Positions 6,645 to 13,621 of a DNA stretch of 14,810 nt are shown here, piece after piece (within the stretch, counting starts at the first letter, position 1; each line of letters begins with the position of its first letter). The DNA is from Hominisplanchenecus_A murintestinalis (GTDB lineage Bacteria > Bacillota > Clostridia > Lachnospirales > Lachnospiraceae). The notes under the pieces were generated by a model. It ran no database searches and was not told the DNA's origin. It worked only from the letters and a program-made list of their open reading frames with translations. Location of the stretch: positions 1-14,810 of the forward strand of contig NZ_CALPCM010000049.1 of assembly GCF_943193015.1 (NCBI RefSeq), read 5' to 3'. The translations under genes were made by a program, and so were the position numbers.

Positions 6645-8306
6645 CTACTTTGTAATCCGGACTTTCTTCCCCTGCCCTTTCTTTTTCAGCAGCTTCTTAT
6701 AGGCTTTCAGCTTCGCTTTCGGTACTTTGATAACTGCTTTCGCATGGGTGCCTTTGAAAGCGTTTTTCCCTACTTTTTTCAGCTTCGCGGATTTGATAGT
6801 GATTTTTTTCAGCGCCTTACATCCGCTGAACGCTTTCGCCCCGATGGAAGTGATTTCTTTTCCAATCACCACACGTTTCAGCTTTTTGCAGTTTTTAAAC
6901 GCGTTATTGGCGATGGCCGTTACTTTAAAGTTCTTTTTATTAATTTTGACCGTGTCGCCAGTTTTCAGGGATGCGAGTTTCTTCGCGTCCTTTTTACTTG
7001 CCGCCCCTGCGAGGATGACCTCGCCCGTGCCGTCAGAATGAACCTTGCTTACTTTGTACCTTAACCGTCCGGCTTTTACGGTCTGCCCTTTCCGTACTGC
7101 CGGTTCCTCAGGTTTGGACGACGATGGGGGCTGCTTGCTGGCTGGGGGCGTCCCCCCGCCCGTGGTTACTGTCCCACCACCCACCTCTGTATCTGTCCCA
7201 TCAGAACACACCGTCCCCGCATAGGTATAGAGATTAGGGGATGAGAGATTAAGATTCAAAGCCGGACGTACGCCACAATTAAGATCGGGGCTGTCATAGT
7301 AAACATCGACCAGGCCATCAGACATCACACACATAGCATTACTTAAATAATTGCCCGGCCAGCGCAGCCACCACCAGCCGTTCCCAGTGTATGTACTGAA
7401 CATTCCCCTCGCCTTTGCATACGTGCTGCTCTGGCAGCGGCGGGCTTCGTCATATATATACTTGTCTTTTACAAAGCCGTAGGATTTTGCCTTATCCGTA
7501 TTCCACACCTCCGACTCGGAGAGCAGGAATACTTTGTCCGTGGTGTTGTTTCCTCCGCTTGTTCCATCTTCTATGTTGTCGGCATTTTCCAGGAAGGAAT
7601 TTACGATTGCCGCCTGTTCAGAAGCGTTAAAAGCGCTGCTGATAAAATTTTTCCTGCTGTAGTCTATGGACTGCTGATTGCTTCCGGCTCCATAGCCGTT
7701 CAGCCAACTCCGTACTGTGCTGTTCTCCCAAGTGACATCTCCAAATTCGATATGGTACTGCTCGTCGTCCAGTGCCACGTCAGACAGGAGAAGCGCATAG
7801 TTCCCGTCGGTGCGGAGTACCCGCCACTTGACAGGCTCATACTTGAAATAATGATAGTCCTCGCCGCTACTCCAGTTATAATAACCATACATATCATCTG
7901 AGTAAGTCGCGTCTTCCTTTTTCATTCTCCGGTACTTTGCCCCATTCAGAGTGATATTGTTGTTAGCGTCCCAGTCGGATGCATTTTTCAGGGCAAAGTA
8001 CACGCTGTTGGAAACAATAACGTCCCCATCCTGCCACTGATTGCTGTCCAGCGCGGTGTATTCCGCGCCGCCCGGTATCACCTCCGCCTGCGGGTAGCTC
8101 CCGAACCACACGCAGTCCCAAGTGACTTTCTGCCCTGCTTCCATGCTGTCATCTGTCACAATACGGGGATTTTGCAGCGTGACGTCCGTCGCTTTGGTCT
8201 TTCCTGCCGCCCCCTCCGGAATCGCCGCCGGAAGCGGCGCGAGAGCCAAAGATATTGCCAGTACCGCCGCCAGCCCGCGTTTTAAAGTTATAAACTTGTT
8301 TTTCAT
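6645..8306 (-). CDS. secreted DGR target protein (DUF6273-like domain plus leucine-rich C-terminus)
   Basis: 553 residues from ATG 8306, which is preceded by AAAGGGAG about 11 nt upstream; a TTG 13 codons earlier has no such site. It has a signal peptide (TLKRGLAAVLAISLALAPLPA, about residues 7-27) and a DUF6273-like domain at about 42-355. That domain carries YEPVKWRVLRTDGN, SWLNGYGAG, DKVFLLSESEVWN, WWWLRWPG and GVRPALNL. Variable region VR2 lies at residues 312-351. A Gly/Thr/Pro/Ser linker (about 372-399) joins it to the Lys-rich BspA-type leucine-repeat module (399-553). It is essentially the 1703-residue protein without its large central part. It lies directly upstream of avd, the place of the standard DGR target. 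It carries WPG where the paralogues have SPG (WWWLRSPG). The function is inferred to be surface ligand binding; the ligand is unknown. Confidence 0.9.
   Translation of the reverse strand: MKNKFITLKRGLAAVLAISLALAPLPAAIPEGAAGKTKATDVTLQNPRIVTDDSMEAGQKVTWDCVWFGSYPQAEVIPGGAEYTALDSNQWQDGDVIVSNSVYFALKNASDWDANNNITLNGAKYRRMKKEDATYSDDMYGYYNWSSGEDYHYFKYEPVKWRVLRTDGNYALLLSDVALDDEQYHIEFGDVTWENSTVRSWLNGYGAGSNQQSIDYSRKNFISSAFNASEQAAIVNSFLENADNIEDGTSGGNNTTDKVFLLSESEVWNTDKAKSYGFVKDKYIYDEARRCQSSTYAKARGMFSTYTGNGWWWLRWPGNYLSNAMCVMSDGLVDVYYDSPDLNCGVRPALNLNLSSPNLYTYAGTVCSDGTDTEVGGGTVTTGGGTPPASKQPPSSSKPEEPAVRKGQTVKAGRLRYKVSKVHSDGTGEVILAGAASKKDAKKLASLKTGDTVKINKKNFKVTAIANNAFKNCKKLKRVVIGKEITSIGAKAFSGCKALKKITIKSAKLKKVGKNAFKGTHAKAVIKVPKAKLKAYKKLLKKKGQGKKVRITK
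6691..7120 (-). repeat. C-terminal module repeat, copy 2
   Basis: Gapless partner of 871-1300 at about 95% identity by my count. The same module also aligns gaplessly (offset 1766) with 8418-8668 over its distal part. It encodes the leucine-repeat C-terminus of the 553-residue protein. Confidence 0.9.
7253..7372 (-). other. DGR variable region VR2
   Basis: Same position as VR1 within the DUF6273-like domain, between WWWLR and GVRPALNL. Aligned without gaps to the TR (7315-7372 against 6171-6228) it has 17 mismatches: nine at TR adenines and eight at TR cytosines, none at G or T. It is one codon shorter than VR1 further downstream. The pattern fits a variable region whose last template was not exactly this TR, or one that has since drifted. 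Confidence 0.7.
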
Positions 8307-8332
8307 GGTTGCTTTTCTCCCTTTATTTATTT

Positions 8333-8384
8333 CCGCAGGCAACAAGCCAAGTGACTGCTTGCAGGCATTTGGCGGTTGCCGCGG
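8333..8384 (-). other. large nested hairpin between two target genes
   Basis: On the minus strand CCGCGGCAAC pairs with GTTGCCTGCGG (one bulged T). Inside it GCCAA pairs with TTGGC, and a small CTGC/GCAG hairpin sits at the tip. It starts 27 nt after the stop of the 1607-residue gene and ends about 26 nt before the ATG of the 553-residue gene. No T-run follows on the minus strand, so it is not a standard terminator; transcript processing, partial termination or mRNA protection are possible. Confidence 0.5.
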
Positions 8385-8410
8385 AGAATTTCATTTTGCC
8401 TGTTTGACGG

Positions 8411-11400
8411 TTACTTCACAATCCGGACTTTCTTCCCCTGCCCTTTCTTTTTCAGCAGCTTCTTATAGGCTTTCAGCTTCGCTTTCGGCACTTTGATAAC
8501 CGCCTTCGCATGGATGCCTTTGAAAGCGTTTTTCCCCACTTTTTTCAGCTTCGCAGATTTGATGGTGATTTTCTTCAGCGCCTTACATCCGCTGAACGCT
8601 TTCGTCCCGATGGAAGTGATTCCTTTTCCGATAACCACGCTTTTCAGCTTTTTGCAGTTTTTAAACGCTCCTGTATTTATCTCCGTGATCGGATAAGTTT
8701 TTCCATCGATTTCCACCTGATTTGGTATCGTAGTTTTTCTGATGTTTTTGCTTGCCGGAGCGGCGTAGGCTACTTTGCCATTTCCCAGCCCTGTGTAAGT
8801 ACCGCCGGAAACAGTTTTCTTTTCGCCTTTCTTTATTTCTTTTACTGCCGGAATGACGGGGATATCCTTCGGCGGCTGGATAGTTGGAACTTTCTGTTCA
8901 TTCCCGCCGCTGTTTCCGCCACTATTTCCACCGCTGTTTCCGTCCAGTGCGATGAATTTATTTTCACACTCTTCTGCATATGCCTGTGCAGTTGAGCCTG
9001 GATATCCATAAAGAACAGCCGTTTCATCAAAAACAGAAAGAAAAGGAATGCGTTCAAACCTGCAGCTTCTGCTTAAAATGGTGGCTTTTCCAAGATTCTC
9101 ACAGCTTGCGAATGCCCGATAACCTATCGTCTGGACTCCATCCTGTATAGTAACACTCTTTAATTCTTCACAATACGCAAATGCAGAAGCTCCGATTTCA
9201 CACACATTTCCAGGTATTGTAACCTCCTCAAGGCCACTGCTGAAAAATGCCATTTCCCCAATCTTCACAAGCTTTCCAGGAAACGCTATTTTTCGTATAA
9301 CACTACATCCTTCAAATGCCCTATCACCTATCTCTGTAAGCTGCGCCGGCAGTATAACGCTACTCAAACTTCCGCATGAGCTAAATGTAGAACTTGCTAT
9401 CTTCGTAACCCTGTCGGGAATCCTTATCTCACATAAAGCGTCGCATTGAGAAAACGCGATCTTTCCTATAAATGTAAGGCTTTGGGGCAGTATAATTCTA
9501 CTTAAATGGGAGCAGCCATAAAACGCACCATCTTCTATAGATATAACACCTTCCTGAAATACAATACTATTCAGGCTCTCGCATCCGGCAAATGCGGAAG
9601 CGCCTATGGACGTAACCCCGCCCGGAACGGTAAATGCTCCTGCCCGCCCTGCCGGATACCTGATTAATTTTGTTTTCCCTTTTGTAAACAAAATGCCGCC
9701 CTGGGACTCATACGCGCTGTTGCTTGACGGCACTTCAATGCTGTCCAGCCCCGACATTCCTGAAAATGTGCTCCCTGAAAGGTTTTTAACGCTTCCCGGT
9801 ATAGATATTGCAGCCAAATCCTCACTGCATCCTGTAAAAATGCTTCCACCCAGTGACTGCACGCCTTCGTTAAGCCTTATATTACTCAGATTCTTACAAT
9901 ACGCAAATGCCCACTCCTCTATTTCCCGGACACTCCCTGGAATTGTAATGCTTTCTAATGCACAACTGGCAAACGCATAGTCTCCGATTTTCTGGACGCT
10001 TTCTGGAATCTCAATGCTTCTCAGGCTTAAGCAGTCGCTGAAAAGGGAACTGCTGATTACTTCAAGTCCTTCTGGCAATACAGCTCTGCTTAAGCTTTCA
10101 CAACATGCAAACGCAGATTCCCCTATTGTCCTAATGCTCTGCGGGAGCGCTATCTCTTCTAAAGTCTCACATTCGCTAAATGCAGAACCGCCTATGGACA
10201 GAAGCCCCTCCGGCAGAGTAATGCTTTCAAGGTATATGCACTCTTCAAACGCAGAATCACCTATGGATACAAGGCTGTCTGGAATAGAAATCTCCTCCAG
10301 ATTTTCACAACTGGCAAACGCTGAATTTCCAATATCCGTAACCCCATTCGGAATGGAAATCTTCCCCAGGTTGTCACATCCGGCAAATGCGGAATCCCCT
10401 ATTGCAGATACCCCATCCGGAACTGTGTATCTCCATTCAGTTTTTGCTATCGGATATTTGATTAATTCTGACTTTCCTTTCGTAAACAACACGCCGTCCT
10501 GCGATTCATACGCAGGATTATTTTCAGCAACTTCTATAGAACTCAAATTGTAAATACCTTTGAATGTCGTCGGTGACATATCCGTAACACTTCCTGGAAT
10601 GTGAATCTCCGTCAAATCATCGCTGCATCCTGAAAACACTTCGCTCCCCATGCTTTCCAGCCCTTCTGAAAGCGTTATGGCAGATAGATTTTCGCATCCT
10701 CCAAATGCATCATCTGAAATCTTCTTCACATTTCCGGGAATCGTAAGACTTGTCAAACCGCATCCTGAAAATGCACTGTATCCTATTTCATGTATGTTTT
10801 CTGGAATATTGACACTTTTCAAATTACTGCATCCCGAAAATACGTACTTACCTATCTTCGTAACGGTCTTACCTCCCAGTGTTTCTGGTATCGTTATCTG
10901 CGTGACGTTTTCTTTCACTCCATAAAATTTCCGGAGTTCCACGGTTCCATCCTGCATTACATAGTAAGAGAAATCTCCTTCTTTTAAGACAGAGCCTTTC
11001 ATCTCATCCGAGCACACTGTTCCGGCATACGTGTACTTCCCGGAATCCAGTGTGACCCACACCGCCGGGCGAACTCCGTCAATTCCTGAGTGATACACGC
11101 CATAATACATCGTATACCCCGGATAGGATACGAAAGGCGGAGCCCCATCTTCCTCCCTCAGCCACCATGAGCAGGTGTTTGGATAATCTGCATACTGATC
11201 ATGTTCCGATGTAATGCAAAAAGTTCCCATAGCCCTCGCATAATCGCTTGGCTTACATCTCTTTGCTTCATCCGGTACGGCATAGGGCGCTTGCGGCTTT
11301 GTGAGAAATCCATAGGCTTCCGCATTCTTTGAGTTCACTTCCGAAGATGACAACAAAAATATCTTATCATTTACCTCATCCGCCTCGCTCAGTTCCAGCG

Positions 11401-13234
11401 TGGTTGTCTGGATGCTCCGCTGCTCTGCGCCTGAAAATGCACTGCTAATAAAATTCTTATCCTGAAAATCTGTTCCGTATCCATTCAGCCAGTTCCGTAT
11501 CCGGCTGTTTTTCCAGGAAGAATCATTCCCCGTCATGGCATATTCTTTATCATCCAACGCCGCGTCCGCCAAAAGCAACGCACGATTCCCCGACGTCTGC
11601 AATACCCGCCATTTAATTGGTTCATACCTGAAATAATGATACGTCGTATTGTCTGCCCAGTGATAGGTTCCTTCTTCTTGTCCTTCCCCCTCCGCGTAAA
11701 CATAAGTAGCGTCGTCCTTTTTCATTCTCCGGTATTTGTTTCCGGCGATTGTGACTTCATTCTTTGAATCCCAGCCTGACGCATTTTGCAGGTCAGCATA
11801 GACCGCTTCACTGCTATCTACTTCACTTTGCGGATAACTTCCAAAGTATACGCAGTCCCAGGTCGCCTTCTGTCCAATCTCCATACTGGAATCTGCCACG
11901 ATGCGGGGGTTTTTCAGCGTGACATCCTCTGCTTCTGTTGCTTCTGCTGTCTCTTTTGTTCCTGTTGTCTCTTCTGTTTCTGTTGTCTCTTCTGTTTCTG
12001 TTGTCTCTTCTGTTTCTGTTGTCTTTTCTGTCTCTGTTGTTTCTTCTGTCTCTGTTGTTTCTGGTTTCCCCGGCTGTGATGGCACGACATTTTCCACCTC
12101 CGCTTGTGTTCCATCGGAACACACTGTTCCAGCATAGGAATAGACATTTAAAGATGAAAGCTTTAGATTTAAAGCCGGACGTACACCATCACCAGCCTCA
12201 CTGACATTGTTTGTAGTATTCTTAACATTACCATGATCACTGACATGCTTGGCATGATTTTGACTTTCTCCTGGAGAACGCAGCCACCACCAGCCATTTC
12301 CGGCATAAATTACTGAAGAACCTTGATTGCTGCTATTACTTGGCATACCTTTAGCTTTTGCATAAGTGCTGCTTTTGCACCATTTTGCTTCATCATAAAT
12401 ATCTCCATCCTTTATAAATCCATAGCTATTTACTTTGTCCATACCCCATATGTCCGTCTCAGAAAGCAGGAAAATTTTATCAATAGTATTATTCCCTCCC
12501 CCTGTATTCCACTGAATACTGCCAATATTTTCCAATGATAAATCCACAATTGCCGCTTGTTCAGAAATGCTAAATGCGCTACCCATAAAATTGTTCCGGC
12601 TATAGTCCCTGGATTGCTTATTGTTCTCCGCTCCATAACCGTTCAGCCAACTGCGTAGAGTACTGGTTTCCCAGGTAACACTTTCATCTACCGTATGATA
12701 TTGCTGATCATCCAATGCTATGTCTGATAAAATCAATGCCTGACTTTCGTCTGTATGTAACACTCTCCACTTGACAGGCTCATATTTGAAATAGTGCCAA
12801 GAAAGAGCGTCCTGCCATTGATACCAGCTTCTCCCATTTCCAGAAGATGTTGCGTCTTCCTTTTTTATCCTCCGGTATTTTTCACCATCCAAGACAATAT
12901 CATTATTCATATCCCATTCGGACGCACTTTGGAGATCAGCGTATATGCTGTCTGAGACAATGACGTCCCCACCCTGCCGCAGGCTTTCATCCAGCGCCGT
13001 GTACTCTGCTCCTGACGGTATGACCTCTGCCTGCGGATAGCTTCCGAACCAAACGCAGTCCCAGGTTACTTTCTGCCCAGCTTCCATGCTATCGTCCGGC
13101 ACAATGCGGGGGTTTTTCAGCGTTGTTTCTGCCGCTTCCGCTTTGCCTGTCTCTGGCAGAACTCCCAGATTCACGGTTACCATTAAAGCTGCCGCCATTA
13201 CCGCTGTCAAAAGCAATTGTAATTTTTTTCTCAT
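8411..13234 (-). CDS. giant secreted surface protein with two DUF6273-like domains and BspA-type leucine-rich repeats
   Basis: 1607 residues from ATG 13234, preceded by AAGGAGAAGAAGGG. A signal peptide occupies residues 1 to about 34. DUF6273-like domain 1 (about 38-378) carries variable region VR3 (residues 316-356). A Thr/Glu stalk of ETEETT units (about 386-433) follows. DUF6273-like domain 2 (about 434-741) opens with the same DVTLKNPRIV lead and ends in GVRPAVWV, but its VR-equivalent segment has no TR-like pattern. Residues 748-1430 hold about 23 LRR_5/BspA-type repeats (AFxGCxxLxxIxIPxxVxxIG), broken twice by a YESQxGxLFTKGK block. A Gly/Ser/Asn linker (1431-1445) and the shared Lys-rich module (1445-1607) finish the protein. 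BspA-type repeats are known from surface proteins that bind host proteins or other cells. No sortase motif is visible. The gene follows the putative invertible segment, so its expression may be phase-variable. Confidence 0.9.
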   Translation of the reverse strand: MRKKLQLLLTAVMAAALMVTVNLGVLPETGKAEAAETTLKNPRIVPDDSMEAGQKVTWDCVWFGSYPQAEVIPSGAEYTALDESLRQGGDVIVSDSIYADLQSASEWDMNNDIVLDGEKYRRIKKEDATSSGNGRSWYQWQDALSWHYFKYEPVKWRVLHTDESQALILSDIALDDQQYHTVDESVTWETSTLRSWLNGYGAENNKQSRDYSRNNFMGSAFSISEQAAIVDLSLENIGSIQWNTGGGNNTIDKIFLLSETDIWGMDKVNSYGFIKDGDIYDEAKWCKSSTYAKAKGMPSNSSNQGSSVIYAGNGWWWLRSPGESQNHAKHVSDHGNVKNTTNNVSEAGDGVRPALNLKLSSLNVYSYAGTVCSDGTQAEVENVVPSQPGKPETTETEETTETEKTTETEETTETEETTETEETTGTKETAEATEAEDVTLKNPRIVADSSMEIGQKATWDCVYFGSYPQSEVDSSEAVYADLQNASGWDSKNEVTIAGNKYRRMKKDDATYVYAEGEGQEEGTYHWADNTTYHYFRYEPIKWRVLQTSGNRALLLADAALDDKEYAMTGNDSSWKNSRIRNWLNGYGTDFQDKNFISSAFSGAEQRSIQTTTLELSEADEVNDKIFLLSSSEVNSKNAEAYGFLTKPQAPYAVPDEAKRCKPSDYARAMGTFCITSEHDQYADYPNTCSWWLREEDGAPPFVSYPGYTMYYGVYHSGIDGVRPAVWVTLDSGKYTYAGTVCSDEMKGSVLKEGDFSYYVMQDGTVELRKFYGVKENVTQITIPETLGGKTVTKIGKYVFSGCSNLKSVNIPENIHEIGYSAFSGCGLTSLTIPGNVKKISDDAFGGCENLSAITLSEGLESMGSEVFSGCSDDLTEIHIPGSVTDMSPTTFKGIYNLSSIEVAENNPAYESQDGVLFTKGKSELIKYPIAKTEWRYTVPDGVSAIGDSAFAGCDNLGKISIPNGVTDIGNSAFASCENLEEISIPDSLVSIGDSAFEECIYLESITLPEGLLSIGGSAFSECETLEEIALPQSIRTIGESAFACCESLSRAVLPEGLEVISSSLFSDCLSLRSIEIPESVQKIGDYAFASCALESITIPGSVREIEEWAFAYCKNLSNIRLNEGVQSLGGSIFTGCSEDLAAISIPGSVKNLSGSTFSGMSGLDSIEVPSSNSAYESQGGILFTKGKTKLIRYPAGRAGAFTVPGGVTSIGASAFAGCESLNSIVFQEGVISIEDGAFYGCSHLSRIILPQSLTFIGKIAFSQCDALCEIRIPDRVTKIASSTFSSCGSLSSVILPAQLTEIGDRAFEGCSVIRKIAFPGKLVKIGEMAFFSSGLEEVTIPGNVCEIGASAFAYCEELKSVTIQDGVQTIGYRAFASCENLGKATILSRSCRFERIPFLSVFDETAVLYGYPGSTAQAYAEECENKFIALDGNSGGNSGGNSGGNEQKVPTIQPPKDIPVIPAVKEIKKGEKKTVSGGTYTGLGNGKVAYAAPASKNIRKTTIPNQVEIDGKTYPITEINTGAFKNCKKLKSVVIGKGITSIGTKAFSGCKALKKITIKSAKLKKVGKNAFKGIHAKAVIKVPKAKLKAYKKLLKKKGQGKKVRIVK
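8418..8668 (-). repeat. C-terminal module repeat, copy 3 (shorter)
   Basis: Gapless match to 6652-6902 (offset 1766), covering the last ~80 codons of the shared Lys-rich leucine-repeat module. Upstream of GTTTAAAAACTGCAAAAAG (minus strand) the similarity drops sharply and the protein uses a different version of the module (EIKKGEKKTVSGGTYTG). Confidence 0.85.
11963..12060 (-). repeat. 18-bp tandem repeat encoding a Thr/Glu stalk
   Basis: The plus-strand unit TGTTGTCTCTTCTGTTTC occurs three times identically (11963-12016), followed by two diverged copies and a partial one. It encodes ETEETT units joining the two DUF6273-like domains. The 18-bp period keeps the frame, so slippage would change stalk length without breaking the gene. 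Confidence 0.9.
12166..12288 (-). other. DGR-type variable region VR3
   Basis: Corresponds in position to VR1 and VR2, between WWWLRSPG and GVRPALNL in the first domain of the 1607-residue protein. It has the same length as VR1 (123 bp as marked). Against the TR, 12231-12288 shows 22 mismatches in 58, only eight at adenines, so this TR is not its recent source. The encoded stretch is rich in Asn, Ser, His and Asp, as DGR targets often are. Confidence 0.6.
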
Positions 13235-13254
13235 ATCCCTTCTTCTCCTTCCTT

Positions 13255-13282
13255 AATATAAAACTGTTTTTTCTGTTGTCCA
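13255..13282 (-). promoter_or_regulatory. possible fixed promoter outside the invertible segment
   Basis: TGGACA (-35, 13277-13282, five of six) and TATATT (-10, 13255-13260, five of six) with a 16-bp spacer, pointing into the 1607-residue gene. The resulting leader would be only about 15-17 nt, close to the ribosome binding site, so it may be a chance match. If real, the gene would not depend wholly on the invertible segment. Confidence 0.35.
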
Positions 13283-13310
13283 GCATCTCCAAAAACGATA
13301 TTAGATATAT

Positions 13311-13333
13311 ACAAAATTCTGATTTTGTATATA
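13311..13333 (+). repeat. left inverted repeat of the putative invertible element
   Basis: ACAAAATTCTGATTTTGTATATA-type 23-mer, perfectly repeated in reverse complement at 13588-13610. The site is itself a palindrome (ACAAAAT, TCTG, ATTTTGT), extended here to 14-bp arms (13304-13335). Paired arms around a short asymmetric centre are what a tyrosine recombinase binds. Confidence 0.85.
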
Positions 13334-13354
13334 TCCGCGCCGGATTTTAGACAA
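13326..13354 (-). promoter_or_regulatory. weak candidate promoter towards the 1607-residue gene, current orientation
   Basis: TTGTCT (13349-13354) and TATACA (13326-13331), four of six consensus bases each, spacer 17 bp. The -10 lies inside the left inverted repeat, so it would be rebuilt with a different -35 after inversion. Confidence 0.25.
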
Positions 13355-13429
13355 ATATCAGGAAGATATAACCTATGGGCAATTATTTTTTATCCCCTAT
13401 CTGTCATTTGAAGGTAAAAATAAGCGCAT

Positions 13430-13471
13430 AAATCAGGACTGCAAAAAACAGACTTTTCACAGTCCTGATTT
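13430..13471. terminator. symmetric hairpin near the middle of the invertible segment
   Basis: Perfect 12-bp inverted repeat AAATCAGGACTG/CAGTCCTGATTT (13430-13441 and 13460-13471), loop 18 nt. Its midpoint is about 10 bp from the midpoint of the two outer repeats. Arms ending in AAA/TTT suit a bidirectional terminator, though the following T-runs are imperfect. It could stop recombinase transcription from reaching the surface-protein gene in either orientation. Confidence 0.5.
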
Positions 13472-13528
13472 GTGTGCCTGAAAATAAAATTTTGCTAATG
13501 AGAATCTGCTCTCAAGATATATTATTTC

Positions 13529-13557
13529 TTGCCTAATCCCAGATTCCGTGCTAAAAT
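13529..13557 (+). promoter_or_regulatory. candidate promoter inside the invertible segment, now pointing away from the 1607-residue gene
   Basis: TTGCCT (-35, 13529-13534, four of six), 17-bp spacer, TAAAAT (-10, 13552-13557, five of six). It reads rightwards, antisense to the recombinase gene. After inversion it would read into the surface-protein gene, so the sequenced orientation may be the OFF state. Confidence 0.4.
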
Positions 13558-13587
13558 TCTACTGACAGCACGTCTTATTGATATTCC

Positions 13588-13610
13588 TATATACAAAATC
13601 AGAATTTTGT
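13588..13610 (-). repeat. right inverted repeat of the putative invertible element
   Basis: Exact reverse complement of 13311-13333 over 23 bp. Similarity stops on both sides, which defines the repeat ends. The internal ACAAAAT/ATTTTGT palindrome is retained, but the longer AT arms of the left site are not. Confidence 0.85.
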
Positions 13611-13621
13611 CATTCCCTCCG

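Larger units (their letters stand above)
13334..13587. other. putative 254-bp invertible segment (phase-variation switch)
   Basis: Bounded by the two 23-bp inverted repeats, with no gene inside. It holds candidate promoters and a central hairpin. The tyrosine recombinase stop codon is 11 bp from the right repeat, and the 1607-residue gene starts 76 bp from the left repeat. Invertible promoters of this size, with 20-25-bp repeats and a neighbouring tyrosine recombinase, are well known in gut Firmicutes and Bacteroidetes. Inversion itself cannot be seen in one sequence. Confidence 0.7.

Noticed and set aside
5939..8345. Upstream TTG starts for the 1703- and 553-residue proteins (5978 and 8345).
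   Set aside because: They have no ribosome binding site, and the extra residues are the translated ribosome binding regions of the downstream ATGs (5939 and 8306), each followed by a proper signal peptide.
11044..11172. A fourth variable region in the second DUF6273-like domain of the 1607-residue protein.
   Set aside because: The segment before GVRPAVWV shares only the flanking domain framework; I could not align it convincingly with the TR.
11963..12060. The 18-bp tandem repeats as a CRISPR array.
   Set aside because: There are no spacers, the period is codon-aligned, and the repeats lie inside an open frame encoding a Thr/Glu stalk.
13304..13335. The 14-bp-arm AT-rich palindrome at the left repeat read as a simple terminator.
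   Set aside because: The same 23 bases recur exactly, in inverted orientation, at 13588-13610 beside a tyrosine recombinase. A recombination site explains both copies; the low GC content makes a strong terminator unlikely.
13311..13610. The repeats as attachment sites (attL/attR) of an integrated element.
   Set aside because: Attachment sites left by integration are direct repeats. These are inverted and enclose only 254 bp without genes.
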